Source of the DNA: Rhodococcus oryzae
GTDB lineage: Bacteria > Actinomycetota > Actinomycetes > Mycobacteriales > Mycobacteriaceae
NCBI RefSeq assembly: GCF_005049235.1
Contig: NZ_SUMD01000003.1
Location: 62,001-126,000 of the forward strand
Direction of reading: 5' to 3'
Length of the DNA stretch: 64,000 bases
Of this stretch, positions 53,232 to 61,116 are shown piece by piece. Both the position numbers and the translations under genes were made by a program. Each line of letters begins with the position of its first letter. The stretch's first letter is position 1. The notes under the pieces are model-generated. The model was given only the letters and a program-made list of their open reading frames with translations, made no database searches and was not told the DNA's origin.

Positions 53232-53330
53232 ATGTCCTCGTCTGATCTGTCCGACCTGTTCGGCGCGCTGTCCACCGTCTTCGGCATCCTCGACGGCTCG
53301 TCCGCCCCGACGGGTGGATCGTCGAAGTAG
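53232..53330 (+). CDS. 32-residue small protein
   Basis: ATG 53232 is preceded by AAGGAG at ideal spacing (53220-53225). The peptide is MSSSDLSDLFGALSTVFGILDG followed by a Ser/Gly/Pro/Lys tail. Residues 5-21 would form an amphipathic helix with Leu, Phe and Ile on one face. A strong terminator follows 33 bp later, so it has its own transcription unit: promoter space, ribosome-binding site, ORF, terminator. The look is similar to short corynebacterial/mycolata outer-membrane pore peptides, but no homology can be claimed from so few residues. Confidence 0.6.
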   Translation: MSSSDLSDLFGALSTVFGILDGSSAPTGGSSK

Positions 53331-53363
53331 GCATGCTCCACCCCGCCTCCCCGTGGGGCGAAC

Positions 53364-53401
53364 GGGCCTCTGCTGCCACCTAGAAGTGGCGGCAGAGGCC
53401 C
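53364..53401. terminator. Strong bidirectional hairpin after the small ORF
   Basis: Sixteen-base stem (53364-53379 with 53386-53401), one mismatch, 6-nt loop. It lies between the small ORF and the convergent amidohydrolase gene, and 'GATCCGTTTGT' gives a short U-rich tail on the plus strand. Confidence 0.8.
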
Positions 53402-53419
53402 GATCCGTTTGTCGCCCGG

Positions 53420-54157
53420 TCAGGTGAGCCGGTACCAGGCGCGGGCGTTGCCGCCGAGGACCGCCTCGAGGTCGTCGCCCACCGCGTCCGCGACGATGTC
53501 GAGGTCCGCGGCCTCGAAGGCCCGCCTGGCCCTGGTCCCGGGCAGGTCGGTGCCGAACATCAACGACTCGGGGTTCACGGCGTGGATGCGCCGCAACGCG
53601 TCGCCGACGTCGTCGATGGTGGCCCGGCCGAAGCCGGTGGCCTTCACCTTGACGCCGCGGTCGACCAGGTTGAGCAGGTAGGGCAGGCCCCTGGTGGACA
53701 TGCCGAGATGGTCGATGCTCACGGCGGGCAGCTTCTTGAACACCGGCTCCAGGGACAGCAGCAGCGCCGCGTCCACATAGAACTCCGCGTGCCAGCCCAC
53801 CAGGTCCCACGCCCGCTGCGCCTGCGTGGCCAGCAGTTTGAGGTCGGTGGCGCTGCGGCGCAGATTGAAACGCAGGGCCCGGACGCCTGCCTTGTCGAGC
53901 GCGACGATGTCCTCGTCGGTGGCGTCCTCGGCGAGCTGGGTCACGCCCACCCAGCCGGGGCCGAGCTCTTGCAGCGCGGCGACCAGGTAGGCCTGGTCGG
54001 TGCCCTGATACGACGCGGTCACCACCGCGCCGCCGTCCACGCCGAAGCCGTCGACCCGCTTGCGATAGTCGGCGATGGTGAACGGTTCCGGCAGGTAGCC
54101 GTCGTTCTCCACCAGCGGGAACCGGGGATCGATGATGTGTACGTGGGCGTCAAACAC
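53420..54157 (-). CDS. Amidohydrolase-related (amidohydrolase 2) protein
   Basis: About 245 residues from a GTG at 54157. Upstream starts would run into the fprA terminator hairpin. Metal-binding FDAHVHIIDPRF begins the TIM barrel, with LGMSTRGLPYLLNLVDRGVKVKATGFGR (His from IDHLG) and a late LMFGTDLPGTRARRAF (Asp). This is the ACMSD / 2-pyrone-4,6-dicarboxylate lactonase-like group of metal hydrolases or decarboxylases. Substrate unknown. It follows fprA on the same strand but is separated by a terminator. Confidence 0.82.
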   Translation of the reverse strand: MFDAHVHIIDPRFPLVENDGYLPEPFTIADYRKRVDGFGVDGGAVVTASYQGTDQAYLVAALQELGPGWVGVTQLAEDATDEDIVALDKAGVRALRFNLRRSATDLKLLATQAQRAWDLVGWHAEFYVDAALLLSLEPVFKKLPAVSIDHLGMSTRGLPYLLNLVDRGVKVKATGFGRATIDDVGDALRRIHAVNPESLMFGTDLPGTRARRAFEAADLDIVADAVGDDLEAVLGGNARAWYRLT

Positions 54158-54188
54158 TGTAAGAGCATGCCTTGTCGGTGACAAAAGT

Positions 54189-54223
54189 GTGGCGTCCGGC
54201 CCGCTCAGCGGGCCGAACGCCAC
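54189..54223 (-). terminator. fprA terminator
   Basis: Nested stem: GTGGCGT/ACGCCAC outside (54189-54195, 54217-54223) and GGCCCGC/GCGGGCC inside (54198-54204, 54208-54214), with a 3-nt loop. On the minus strand ACTTTTGT follows at once, providing the U-run. It lies 17 bp after the fprA stop. Confidence 0.8.
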
Positions 54224-54239
54224 CTCGATCTGAAGAAGC

Positions 54240-55604
54240 CTACTGCTGCGACGCGCGCAGCATGTCCTCGCGCTCGACGACCTTGATGCGCTCGCGGCCC
54301 TCGGGCTCGCCGAGGGAACGCTCGTGGGCGTCGAGGCGGTACCAGCCGTCCCAGGTGGTGAACGGGACCTGCTTGCCCTCGAGGAACGTCACGACCGCGT
54401 CCTCCTCTGGCTGCGCTGCGCCCTCGAAGCCGGGGGCGTCCTCGAGCAGGCAGGCGATGGTCTCGTTGGCGTCGCCCTTGGTGTGGCCGATCAGGCCGAC
54501 CGGGCCGCGCTTGATCCAGCCGGTGACGTAGGTGCCCGCGATGTGGTTGCCGTCCTCGCCGATGACCCGGCCCGCCTCGTTGGGGACGGTCCCGGCCTGG
54601 TCGTCGAACGGCAGCTTCGCGATGTTCTGCGACAGGTAGCCGACGGCGCGGTAGACAGCCTGGACGTCCCAGTCGTTGAACTTGCCGGTGCCGCGGACGT
54701 TGCCGGTGCCGTCCAGTTCGGTGCGCTCGGTGCGCAGGCCGACGACCTTGCCGTCCTCGCCGAGCACCTCGGTGGGCGACTCGAAGAAGTGCAGGAACAG
54801 CTTGTGCGGGCGGTTGCCCTGGTCGCGGATGGCCCAGTCCTGCAGGGTGTTGGCGACCATGTCGACCTGCTTCGAGCCGCGGCGCGCGGCCTCGGAGCCC
54901 TCGTCGTAGTCGATGTCCTCGGGGTCGACGATGACCTCGATGGTGGGCGAGTGGTCGAGCTCGCGCAGCTCCAGCGGCGTGAACTTGGCCTGCGCCGGGC
55001 CGCGTCGGCCGAAGACGTGGACCTCGACGGCCTTGTTGTTCTTCAGGCCCTCGTAGACGTTCGCGGGGATCTCGGTCGGCAGCAGCTCGTCGCCGGTCTT
55101 GGCGAGCACGCGCGCGATGTCGAGGGCGACATTGCCGACGCCGAGCACGGCGACCTTCTCGGCCTCCAGCGGCCAGGCGCGGGGGACATCGGGGTGGCCG
55201 TCGTACCAGGAGACGAAGTCGGCGGCGCCGTAGCTGCCGTCGAGCTCGATGCCCGGGATGTTGAGCGCCCGGTCGGCGTTGGCGCCGGTGGAGAAGATGA
55301 CCGCGTCATAGAAGGTGCGCAGGTCGTCGAGGGTGATGTCGGTGCCGTAGTCGATGTTGCCGAGCAGGCGGACCTGCGGCTTGTCGAGCACCTTGTGCAG
55401 GGCGGTGATGATGCCCTTGATTCGCGGGTGGTCGGGGGCGACGCCGTAGCGGATCAGGCCGAACGGTGCGGGCATCCGCTCGAACAGGTCGATCGACACG
55501 CCGCGTCCGGAGGCAGTATCGGACTTCATGAGGGCGTCAGCGGCGTAGATACCGGCAGGGCCGGCACCAACGATGGCCACGCGCAGAGGACGGGTCTGAG
55601 TCAT
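54240..55604 (-). CDS. fprA: NADPH-ferredoxin reductase (adrenodoxin-reductase-like)
   Basis: 454 residues. FAD-binding VAIVGAGPAGIYAADAL, then FERMPAPFGLIRYGVAPDHPRIKGI, the hallmark of the FprA/adrenodoxin-reductase family. NADP-binding VAVLGVGNVALDIARVL is followed by VFGRRGPAQAKFTPLELREL, and the C-terminal TGWIKRGPVGLIGHTKGDANETI completes the FAD site. The enzyme passes electrons from NADPH to ferredoxins for P450s and other acceptors. An iron-box-like site at 55756-55774 and a 35-bp tandem repeat lie upstream. Confidence 0.95.
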   Translation of the reverse strand: MTQTRPLRVAIVGAGPAGIYAADALMKSDTASGRGVSIDLFERMPAPFGLIRYGVAPDHPRIKGIITALHKVLDKPQVRLLGNIDYGTDITLDDLRTFYDAVIFSTGANADRALNIPGIELDGSYGAADFVSWYDGHPDVPRAWPLEAEKVAVLGVGNVALDIARVLAKTGDELLPTEIPANVYEGLKNNKAVEVHVFGRRGPAQAKFTPLELRELDHSPTIEVIVDPEDIDYDEGSEAARRGSKQVDMVANTLQDWAIRDQGNRPHKLFLHFFESPTEVLGEDGKVVGLRTERTELDGTGNVRGTGKFNDWDVQAVYRAVGYLSQNIAKLPFDDQAGTVPNEAGRVIGEDGNHIAGTYVTGWIKRGPVGLIGHTKGDANETIACLLEDAPGFEGAAQPEEDAVVTFLEGKQVPFTTWDGWYRLDAHERSLGEPEGRERIKVVEREDMLRASQQ

Positions 55605-55640
55605 CGGGAGCGAACTACCTTTTCGATGTGCGGACAGTCG

Positions 55641-55710
55641 GTCATTTTCGAGCGACCTGCAAGCAGTCGCTAGCGGTCATTTTCGAGCGACCTGCAAGCA
55701 GTCGCTAGCG
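55641..55710. repeat. Two perfect 35-bp tandem repeats upstream of fprA
   Basis: Units 55641-55675 and 55676-55710 are identical, and the next 10 bp resume a truncated third unit (TTTCGAGCGG). Each unit contains a dyad AGCGAC/GTCGCT with a 9-bp spacer and a CGCTAGCG palindrome at the junction. They lie 37 bp upstream of the fprA ATG, so they are in its leader or promoter. Confidence 0.85.
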
Positions 55711-55755
55711 GTTTCGAGCGGTGGTCAGGCCGTTCTCGGGCCCGCCGGTCGGCTT

Positions 55756-55774
55756 CCAGCTTAGGCTAAGCACA
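55756..55774 (-). promoter_or_regulatory. IdeR/DtxR-like iron box in the fprA upstream region
   Basis: The uninterrupted core TTAGGCTAA (55761-55769) matches the centre of the IdeR consensus, with 13 of 19 positions agreeing over the whole site. It lies about 150 bp upstream of fprA. Iron control of a ferredoxin reductase would be sensible, but the distance is long. Confidence 0.45.
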
Positions 55775-55985
55775 CTCCGACCGGTCGTCCGAGGCGGGAG
55801 CCCCGAACCGCAACTGTCAATCCTGCGCCCTCCGGCGCCCCACCGCTAGGCAGCCCCCGGTTGGGGGGTCACAACTGTTGCTTGTGTCCCTCACTACGGG
55901 ATCGGGCGGCGTGTGCGCAATCCTGCCGATCACGCTGAGTGAAACCATTGTCCGGATCCAGTGCTCGCGGCTAGAAATTGCGCTC

Positions 55986-56849
55986 GTGTCTGCAGTGATC
56001 GACGTCGACCCCGATGTCACAGCCCCGGTCGTCCCGACCGTCCCGGCCGCCCGCGCCGGTCGCCGGGACCGGGCGAGTCGATTCGGCCTGCCGGTGCTCT
56101 CGGTGCTGGTCTTCCTCGGGCTCTGGCAGCTCGCCGCGGCCAGCGGGATCTGGAACGAGATCTTCGTCCCCTACCCGCGCACCGTGTGGAACGCCGCCGT
56201 CGACGCCTCCACCACCCACGACGGGGTCCGCGGCTACCAGGGTTACCTGCTGGTGGAGCACCTGTACATGACGCTGCGCCGCGTCTTTGCGGGCGTCGTG
56301 ATCGGTGTCGCCGCGGGCGTCGCTCTGGGGCTGGCGATGGGCACCGTGGGATGGGTGCGGCACGTTCTCGAGCCGTGGCTGACGTTCCTGCGGGCGTTGC
56401 CGCCGCTGGCCTACTTCTTCCTGCTGGTGATCTGGCTGGGCATCGACGAGGCGCCCAAGATCGCGCTGCTGGCACTGGCGGCGCTGCCTCCTGCGGCCGT
56501 CGCGACCACGACGGCAGTGCTCGCGGCACCGGTCACGCTGATCGAAGCGGCGCGGGCGCTCGGTGCCGGCCGAGCCCAGGTGATCCGCGACGTCGTGGTG
56601 CCCGCGGCGTTGCCCGAGACCTTCACCGGTGTCCGGCTGGCGGTCGGGATCGCCTACTCCTCCGTGGTTGCGGCCGAACTCTTCAACGGCATCCCCGGTA
56701 TCGGCGGGATGGTCAAGGACGCCTCGAACTACAACAACACCCCCGTCGTGCTCGTTGGCATCTTCGCGATCGGGTTTTCCGGATTGGTCATCGACGCCCT
56801 GCTGCGCGCCGTCGAACGGCGCGCGGTCCCCTGGAGAGGAAAGATATGA
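55986..56849 (+). CDS. ABC transporter permease, sulfonate/taurine type
   Basis: 287 residues from the GTG at 55986, apparently leaderless (TAGAAA at 55972-55977). Six helices. The cytoplasmic EAA loop is EAARALGAGRAQVIRDVVVPAALPETFTGVRLAVG, and FLRALPPLAYFFLLVIWLGIDEAPKIALLALAALPP is typical of the SsuC/TauC/NitT permeases. With the following binding protein and ATPase, and with rhodanese and MetZ downstream, import of an organosulfur compound is the likely role. Its stop overlaps the next start (ATGA). Confidence 0.88.
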   Translation: MSAVIDVDPDVTAPVVPTVPAARAGRRDRASRFGLPVLSVLVFLGLWQLAAASGIWNEIFVPYPRTVWNAAVDASTTHDGVRGYQGYLLVEHLYMTLRRVFAGVVIGVAAGVALGLAMGTVGWVRHVLEPWLTFLRALPPLAYFFLLVIWLGIDEAPKIALLALAALPPAAVATTTAVLAAPVTLIEAARALGAGRAQVIRDVVVPAALPETFTGVRLAVGIAYSSVVAAELFNGIPGIGGMVKDASNYNNTPVVLVGIFAIGFSGLVIDALLRAVERRAVPWRGKI

Positions 56850-57892
56850 AGCACACCCGACGTCCCGTGCGGGCGCTGCTGACGGCCCTCGCGGCCGGAG
56901 CCCTCGCGCTGACCGCGGCCGCCTGCTCGGTCGATGCGGCGGGACAGGATGACAGCAAGCCCACCATTCGCGTTGCCTACCAGACCTTTCCGAGCGGCGA
57001 CCTGGTCGTCAAGAACCAGGGATGGCTGGAGGAGGCGCTGCCGGACTACAACGTGAAGTGGACCAAGTTCGACTCCGGCGCGGACGTGAACACCGCCTTC
57101 GTCGCCGGCGAACTCGACTTCGGTGCGCTCGGATCGAGCCCGGTGGCGCGGGGACTGTCGGCGCCGCTGAACATCCCGTATCAGGTGGCGTTCGTGCTGG
57201 ACGTGGCAGGCGACAACGAGGCACTGGTCGCGCGCAACGGCACCGGCATCGAGACCGTCGCGGACCTGCGCGGCAAGAAGGTCGGCACCGCATTCGCGTC
57301 CACCGCGCACTACAGCCTCCTGGCCGCGCTGAACCAGGCCGGGCTGTCCGCATCCGACGTGCAGCTGGTGGATCTGCAGCCGCAGGCCTCGCTCGCGGCG
57401 TGGCAGCGCGGCGACATCGACGCCGTCTACACCTGGCTGCCGACCCTCGACGAGCTGAGGAAGGACGGCAAGACGCTGATCACCAGCAGGGAGCTGGCCA
57501 CGGCGGGCAAGCCGACTCTCGACCTCGGCGTCGTGTCCGCCTCGTTCGCGGCCGAGCACCCGGAGGTCGTGGACGCCTGGCGCACCGCCCAGGCCCGCGC
57601 GCTGACCACCATCGCCGACGACCCAGCCACCGCGGCGAAGGCCGTGGCAGCGGAGATCGGCATCAGCGAGCAGGACGCGGCGGGCCAACTCCGTCAAGGC
57701 GTGTTCCTGCGGCCCGCGGCGTTGTCCTCGCCGGAATGGCTGGGCGCCGAGGGCGCGCCGGGCAACCTGGCGAACAACCTGCACAGCGCGGCGCAGTTCC
57801 TAGCCGAGCAGAAGCAGATCGCGAGTGCGCCCGACCTCGCGACCTTCCAGCGGGCGCTGTACGTGAAGGGCCTTCCCGGTGCCATCCAGTGA
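56846..57892 (+). CDS. ABC transporter substrate-binding lipoprotein, sulfonate/taurine type
   Basis: 348 residues. Signal peptide with lipobox TAAAC. The mature part has IRVAYQTFPSGDLVVKNQGWLEEALPDYNVKWTKFDSGADVNTAFVAGELDFGALGSSPVARGLS, the SsuA/TauA-like NMT1 binding fold. Further segments are DLRGKKVGTAFASTAHYSLLAALNQAGLSASDVQLVDLQP and WQRGDIDAVYTWLPTLDEL. The ligand cannot be told between taurine and alkanesulfonates. AGGAAAG precedes the ATG. Second gene of the sulfur operon; its end overlaps the ATPase start by 14 bp. Confidence 0.88.
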   Translation: MKHTRRPVRALLTALAAGALALTAAACSVDAAGQDDSKPTIRVAYQTFPSGDLVVKNQGWLEEALPDYNVKWTKFDSGADVNTAFVAGELDFGALGSSPVARGLSAPLNIPYQVAFVLDVAGDNEALVARNGTGIETVADLRGKKVGTAFASTAHYSLLAALNQAGLSASDVQLVDLQPQASLAAWQRGDIDAVYTWLPTLDELRKDGKTLITSRELATAGKPTLDLGVVSASFAAEHPEVVDAWRTAQARALTTIADDPATAAKAVAAEIGISEQDAAGQLRQGVFLRPAALSSPEWLGAEGAPGNLANNLHSAAQFLAEQKQIASAPDLATFQRALYVKGLPGAIQ

Positions 57893-58661
57893 CGAGCCGG
57901 CCATCCGGCTGCGAGAGGTCACCCACGTCTACGGCGCAGGGGCTGCGGCAGTCACCGCGGTCGGCCCGGTCTCGCTGGACGTCCCGGCGGGGGAGTTCCT
58001 GGTGCTCGTGGGGGCCTCGGGGTGCGGGAAGAGCACACTGCTGCGGCTGATCGCCGGCTTCGAGGCGGCAACGGCGGGTGCGGTCCGGGTCGCGGGGGCC
58101 GATCCCTCGCCCGGGGTGACCTCGAGCGTGGTGTTCCAGCAGCCGCGGTTGTTCCCGTGGAAGAGCGTCGGCGGCAACATCGACGTCGCGCTCAAGTACG
58201 CGCGGGTGCCGCGGCAGGACCGGGCGGCCCGCCGGGAGGAACTGCTGGCACGGGTCGGCCTGGACGGGATGGCGGACCGCCAGATCTGGGAGATCTCCGG
58301 CGGCCAGCAACAGCGGGTGGCGATCGCCCGTGCCCTCGCCGCGCCGACCCCACTACTGCTGCTCGACGAGCCGTTCGCCGCGCTGGACGCGCTGACCCGT
58401 GAACGGCTGCAGGAGGATCTGCGGGCGGTGAGCGCGGCCACGGCACGCACCAGCGTGTTCGTCACCCACAGTGCCGAGGAGGCCGTCTTCCTGGGTTCGC
58501 GGATCGTCGTGCTGACCCACAGGCCGGGCCGCATCGCGCTCGACCTGACGGTGGATCTGCCCCGCTCCGGGGTGTCCGCGGACGAGTTGAGGGGTTCCGC
58601 CGAGTACGCGGCGCTGCGGACCGAGGTGGGCCGCGCCGTCAAGCTGGCTGCCGCAGCGTGA
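57879..58661 (+). CDS. ABC transporter ATP-binding protein, sulfonate/taurine type
   Basis: 260 residues from the GTG at 57879. Walker A GASGCGKSTLLR, Q-loop VVFQQPRLFPWKSVGGNIDVAL, signature ISGGQQQRVAIARAL (Ile replaces the usual Leu), Walker B LLLLDEPFAALDALTRERLQ, H-loop FVTHSAEEAVFLGSRIVVLTHRPGRI. The motif WKSV/NID and 'THRPGRI' are characteristic of SsuB/TauB-type importers. Third gene of the operon. Confidence 0.92.
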   Translation: MPSSDEPAIRLREVTHVYGAGAAAVTAVGPVSLDVPAGEFLVLVGASGCGKSTLLRLIAGFEAATAGAVRVAGADPSPGVTSSVVFQQPRLFPWKSVGGNIDVALKYARVPRQDRAARREELLARVGLDGMADRQIWEISGGQQQRVAIARALAAPTPLLLLDEPFAALDALTRERLQEDLRAVSAATARTSVFVTHSAEEAVFLGSRIVVLTHRPGRIALDLTVDLPRSGVSADELRGSAEYAALRTEVGRAVKLAAAA

Positions 58662-58692
58662 ACGGATTCTCGGCCTGTGAAAAACTGATGCC

Positions 58693-59100
58693 ATGACCTA
58701 CGCAGGCGACATCACCCCGCAGCAGGCATGGGACCTGCTGCGCGAGCATCCCGAGGCGGTTCTCGTCGATGTTCGCACCGACGCGGAATGGCGGTTCGTG
58801 GGTGTTCCCGACACCACCGAACTGGGCAGGCAGCCGGTGCTCATCGAGTGGGTGAGCGTCACCGGGTCCAGGAACGACAACTTCGTGGACCAGCTCAAGG
58901 AGGCCGGGATCTCCGGCGGACCTGCGGTCTTCCTGTGCCGATCCGGCCAGCGCTCCATCGGTGCGGCCCAGGCCGCGACCGCAGCCGGCATCGAGCCGTC
59001 GTACAACGTCCTCGACGGCTTCGAGGGCGGCATCGACGCGGACGGCCACCGCGGGGCGGCCGGCTGGCGTGCGCTCGGACTCCCGTGGCGGCAGTCGTGA
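58693..59100 (+). CDS. Rhodanese-like sulfurtransferase linked to metZ
   Basis: 135 residues, a single rhodanese domain: VLVDVRTDAEWRFVGVPDTTELGRQPVLIEWVSVTG, the active-site loop FLCRSGQRS with Cys82, and NVLDGFEGGIDADGHRGAAGWRALGLPWRQ. By memory M. tuberculosis Rv0390, directly before metZ, is the equivalent. It would carry a persulfide and could donate sulfide for homocysteine synthesis. It starts 31 bp after the ATPase gene and overlaps metZ by 4 bp, joining uptake and assimilation in one transcript. Confidence 0.92.
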   Translation: MTYAGDITPQQAWDLLREHPEAVLVDVRTDAEWRFVGVPDTTELGRQPVLIEWVSVTGSRNDNFVDQLKEAGISGGPAVFLCRSGQRSIGAAQAATAAGIEPSYNVLDGFEGGIDADGHRGAAGWRALGLPWRQS

Positions 59101-60320
59101 GTGGCATCCCGCAGGGCGGGGCCTTCCACCGCGAGCTCCCGCCGGATGTCGGGCTCGGCACCCTCGGCGTGCGCGGCGGCATCATGCGTACCGGGTTCGA
59201 GGAGACCTCCGAGGCGTTGTTCCTCAACTCCGGCTTCGTCTACGAGTCGGCGGGCGCGGCCGAGCAGGCGTTCACCGGGGAGGTCGACCACTTCGTCTAC
59301 TCCCGGTACGGCAACCCGACCGTGAAGATGTTCGAGGAGCGACTGCGCCTGATCGAGGGCGCGGAGGCCTGCTTCGCCACCTCGAGCGGCATGTCCGCGG
59401 TGTTCACGGCGCTCGGCGCGCTGCTCGGCGCGGGCGACCGGCTGGTCGCGGCGCGCAGCCTGTTCGGCTCCTGCTTCGTGGTGTGCAACGAGATCCTGCC
59501 GCGCTGGGGCGTGGAGACGGTCTTCGTCGACGGTGAGGACCTCGAGCAGTGGGAGCAGGCGCTGTCGGTGCCGACCACCGCGGTGTTCTTCGAGACCCCG
59601 TCGAACCCGATGCAGTCGCTCGTCGACGTCCCGCGGGTCTCGGAGCTCGCGCACGCGGCAGGCGCAAAAGTGGTGCTGGACAACGTCTTCGCCACCCCAT
59701 TGCTGCAGCGCAGCCTCGATCTGGGCGCGGACATCGTGGTGTACTCCGGAACCAAGCACATCGACGGCCAGGGTCGGGTGCTCGGCGGCGCGATCCTCGG
59801 GCCCAAGGACTACATCGAGGGTCCGGTCCAGAACCTGATGCGGCACACCGGTCCCGCGCTGAGCCCGTTCAACGCGTGGACGCTGCTCAAGGGGCTCGAG
59901 ACGATGCCGGTGCGGGTGCGGCACTCGGTCGACTCGGCGCTCCAGATCGCCCGGTTCCTCGAGGGCCACAAGTCGGTGCGCTGGGTGAAGTACCCGTATC
60001 TGGAGTCGCATCCGCAGCACGATCTGGCCAAGCGGCAGATGAGCGGCGGCGGCACCGTCGTCACCTTCGAGCTCGACGCGCCGGACGGCGAGGCCAAGAA
60101 GCGGGCCTTCGAGGTGCTCGACGCGCTGCGGGTGATCGACATCTCGAACAACCTCGGTGACGCCAAGTCGCTGATCACCCACCCGGCCACCACCACACAC
60201 CGTGCGATGGGCCCGGAAGGCCGTGCGGCCGTGGGGCTCACCGACGGCGTGGTCCGGTTGTCCGTCGGGCTCGAGGACACGGCCGACCTGCTGTCGGACC
60301 TGGAACAGGCTCTGGGCTGA
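59097..60320 (+). CDS. metZ: O-succinylhomoserine sulfhydrylase
   Basis: 407 residues from the GTG at 59097 (GTGA overlap with rhodanese). A Cys/Met-metabolism PLP enzyme: SRYGNPTVKMFEERL, SSGMSAVFTALGALLGAGD, DNVFATPLLQRSLDLGADIVVYSGTKHIDGQGR with PLP lysine Lys220, and SLGDAKSLITHPATTTHR-like SNNLGDAKSLITHPATTTHRAM. It makes homocysteine directly from O-succinylhomoserine and sulfide, feeding methionine synthesis. Length and motifs match mycobacterial MetZ. Confidence 0.96.
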   Translation: MSGIPQGGAFHRELPPDVGLGTLGVRGGIMRTGFEETSEALFLNSGFVYESAGAAEQAFTGEVDHFVYSRYGNPTVKMFEERLRLIEGAEACFATSSGMSAVFTALGALLGAGDRLVAARSLFGSCFVVCNEILPRWGVETVFVDGEDLEQWEQALSVPTTAVFFETPSNPMQSLVDVPRVSELAHAAGAKVVLDNVFATPLLQRSLDLGADIVVYSGTKHIDGQGRVLGGAILGPKDYIEGPVQNLMRHTGPALSPFNAWTLLKGLETMPVRVRHSVDSALQIARFLEGHKSVRWVKYPYLESHPQHDLAKRQMSGGGTVVTFELDAPDGEAKKRAFEVLDALRVIDISNNLGDAKSLITHPATTTHRAMGPEGRAAVGLTDGVVRLSVGLEDTADLLSDLEQALG

Positions 60321-60330
60321 GCGGCGCCCG

Positions 60331-61116
60331 CTAGTCGTTGGGGAACACCGCCACTGCCCCGGCTGAGGACTCGATCCGGACCAGGTGCGGGCTGGTGGGG
60401 TCCTCGGCAACGGCGGTGGTCACCGCGGCTGCGTCGCGGACGGTCGTCTCCAGGTGGTAAGCGACACCACCGGGCAACCCGATCTCGATGTCGCCGATGG
60501 TGTTTCGCACATCGACGGAATCGGGTGGGGTATCCACGTCGATTCGAATGCTGCCGTAGGTGGTGCGGGCCGACAGTTCGGGTGCCGCAATCGCCCCGAT
60601 CTCGACTGCCCCCTCGGCGGTCTGCGCCCGGACGGGACCGTGGTGCCGCCGTATTGTGACGTCACCGGTGGTGGTGGTTGCCGTCACGGCACCGTGCAGG
60701 TCCGTCATCGTGATCGATCCGGCGACGCCCTCCGCCGTCACGTCGGCCCGTGACGGGACCGCTACGGTGACGTCGAGCGAGCATCTCCAGAACTGGCCCT
60801 CGGGGCACACGATGTCCACCGCGGCACCGGATTCGCCGACCGTGACCACCGGCGGACCACCGCGATAGGTGCCCGAGGCCGTCACGTACAGGCGGTCATC
60901 GGGGCTGGGTGAGATGGTGAGGTCGACCCCACCGACTGGTGCCCGGACCGTCAGTGTGCCGGAGGCATCGCCGGACGCGGTGTGGGAGAACTCGTGCTGG
61001 CTTGGCACCCCGAATGAGTACGCAAGGGTTGCGGACGCCGCGCCGCCTGCCCCGACCGCGACGGCGGTCGCGCAGGCGATCGCGGCGATCCGGCGGGAGG
61101 TCGCGAGCCTGTTCAT
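60331..61116 (-). CDS. DUF4097-type exported protein coupled to a two-component system
   Basis: 261 residues. An N-terminal signal anchor (IAAIACATAVAVGAGGAASATLAYSFG) is followed by a regular beta-repeat domain (RAPVGGVDLTISP, ADVTAEGVAGSITMTDLHGAVTATTTTGDVTIRRHHGPVRAQTAEGAVEIGAIAAPELSARTTYGSIRIDVD). This has the right-handed beta-helix style of DUF4097/adhesin-like proteins. LiaG-type homologues accompany envelope-stress sensors. Its ATG overlaps the response-regulator stop (ATGA), so it is the third gene of that operon and may report or modulate envelope stress. Confidence 0.8.
   Translation of the reverse strand: MNRLATSRRIAAIACATAVAVGAGGAASATLAYSFGVPSQHEFSHTASGDASGTLTVRAPVGGVDLTISPSPDDRLYVTASGTYRGGPPVVTVGESGAAVDIVCPEGQFWRCSLDVTVAVPSRADVTAEGVAGSITMTDLHGAVTATTTTGDVTIRRHHGPVRAQTAEGAVEIGAIAAPELSARTTYGSIRIDVDTPPDSVDVRNTIGDIEIGLPGGVAYHLETTVRDAAAVTTAVAEDPTSPHLVRIESSAGAVAVFPND

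Larger units (their letters stand above)
55605..55985. other. 381-bp intergenic region between fprA and the sulfur-uptake operon
   Basis: From the fprA side it holds the tandem 35-bp repeats (55641-55710), an iron-box-like site (55756-55774), about 150 bp of unassigned sequence, and the promoter of the ABC operon. That promoter has a -35-like TTGTCC at 55949-55954 and a -10-like TAGAAA at 55972-55977, directly before the GTG at 55986. I found no protein-coding gene or known riboswitch in it. Confidence 0.6.

Noticed and set aside
54158-54223. Longer amidohydrolase start at 54223
   Set aside because: This would place the first codons in the fprA terminator hairpin. The metal-binding FDAHVH motif starts right after the GTG at 54157.
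55605-55985. SAM riboswitch or T-box before the sulfur operon
   Set aside because: The GTG of the permease lies right behind a -10 element, leaving no leader RNA, and no conserved riboswitch core was seen.
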